From: Longimicrobiales bacterium
GTDB taxonomy: Bacteria > Gemmatimonadota > Gemmatimonadetes > Longimicrobiales > Gaopeijiaceae
Assembly (NCBI GenBank): GCA_028822645.1
Contig: JAPKDG010000019.1
Span: 1 to 36,928 of the forward strand
Length of the DNA: 36,928 nt
Direction of reading: 5' to 3'
Below are positions 36,589 through 36,928 of this stretch, in pieces. The notes under the pieces are model-generated. The model did no database searches. It saw only the letters and a list, made by a program, of their open reading frames with translations, and had not been told where the DNA came from. Numbering within the stretch: position 1 is the stretch's first letter; each line of letters starts with the position of its first letter. Both the position numbers and the translations under genes were made by a program.

Positions 36589-36928
36589 CGTCAATTCCTC
36601 TTGAATTTTAATAGGGCTAGAACCTTCCAGTCTTTTGGGACCATCCTATCTCTCCTTTCCTGACAGGTAGCATCTTTTGGGTTGGACAGCTGCTTACAGT
36701 TCATAAGTATGTATTGATTTTTAAGTCGTTGTAATACATGAGTTTCTGGTTGAACCTTGGCTTACCTTTTTTTTTCAGTACACACTCTGGTACACACTTA
36801 GATCAAAAAAACCTTATTTCATCAGTAGTTTAGATCGTACCCAAAGTAAGAAATTCTACCAATCCTGCCAATGCCCCCCTCTCAACCAGAAGTATGGGGC
36901 GTATCTGTACTAGATCGGCACACACTAC
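36589..36928. other. Gene-poor right end with a short tandem repeat
   Basis: No convincing gene is seen. The 9-bp direct repeat GTACACACT occurs at 36778-36786 and 36790-36798. A minus-strand frame from the edge is open for 32 codons (36928-36830) and could be the tail of a gene entering from the right, but it shows no recognisable motif. The stretch just left of it should hold the ridA-like promoter, which I cannot place. Confidence 0.3.

Noticed and set aside
36830-36928. Partial minus-strand gene entering from the right edge
   Set aside because: Thirty-two open codons with no recognisable motif are not enough to call a gene.

Overview
The window is a dense, housekeeping-rich piece of a bacterial chromosome, moderately AT-rich by eye. 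It comes from an organism that makes peptidoglycan (class A PBP, MltG), lipoproteins, Tat-exported proteins and a proton-type F1Fo ATP synthase. TGA is an ordinary stop for many genes and TTG/GTG starts are frequent. Phylum cannot be fixed from sequence alone. The class A PBP and the ATP synthase c and b subunits look to me most like Gemmatimonadota or a related marine heterotroph, but this is a weak impression.

Layout. (1) 1-4035, minus strand: an edge-truncated NYN ribonuclease-like protein with two LOTUS/OST-HTH domains, then aroB, a lipoprotein zinc peptidase and a cupin, the last three tightly coupled. (2) 4313-8643, plus strand: class A PBP, ruvX, mltG, thiE. (3) 8628-16605, minus strand: a complete ATP synthase operon in the order atpZ-atpI-B-E-F-H-A-G-D-C, ending in a PHP-domain phosphoesterase gene that overlaps atpC by 4 bp. 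(4) 16862-19836, plus strand: MoxR ATPase, CorC/CNNM-like CBS membrane protein, and a gamma-carbonic-anhydrase-like protein with a C-terminal zinc ribbon. (5) 19854-23157: a SpoU rRNA methyltransferase (minus), thiD (plus), a hidden selenoprotein gene (minus) and a PQQ-type sugar dehydrogenase (plus). (6) 23432-34150, plus strand: a proteostasis block of dnaK, htrA, tRNA-Leu, tig, clpP, clpX and lon, then engB and a YaiI/YqxD protein. (7) 34151-36928: an accessory-looking end with a structured noncoding stretch, a Tat-exported SelA-like PLP enzyme of different base composition, a decayed gene fragment and a lipoprotein RidA.

The main discovery is at 21458-21808 on the minus strand. An ArsC/Spx-like thioredoxin-fold gene is interrupted by one in-frame TGA exactly where the first cysteine of its CxxC motif belongs (G-TGA-T-S-C). 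It is followed at 23 nt by a hairpin with a GUU loop, the position and form expected of a bacterial SECIS element. Standard ORF calling splits or loses this gene. I read it as a UxxC selenoprotein. No selA, selB, selC or selD is in the window, so the decoding machinery must be looked for elsewhere in the genome.

Other points of interest are the LOTUS-NYN protein, the carbonic-anhydrase-like protein with a His-to-Glu change at a metal-ligand position, a short ATP synthase epsilon subunit, and a possible extracytoplasmic pairing of a PLP enzyme with a lipid-anchored RidA.
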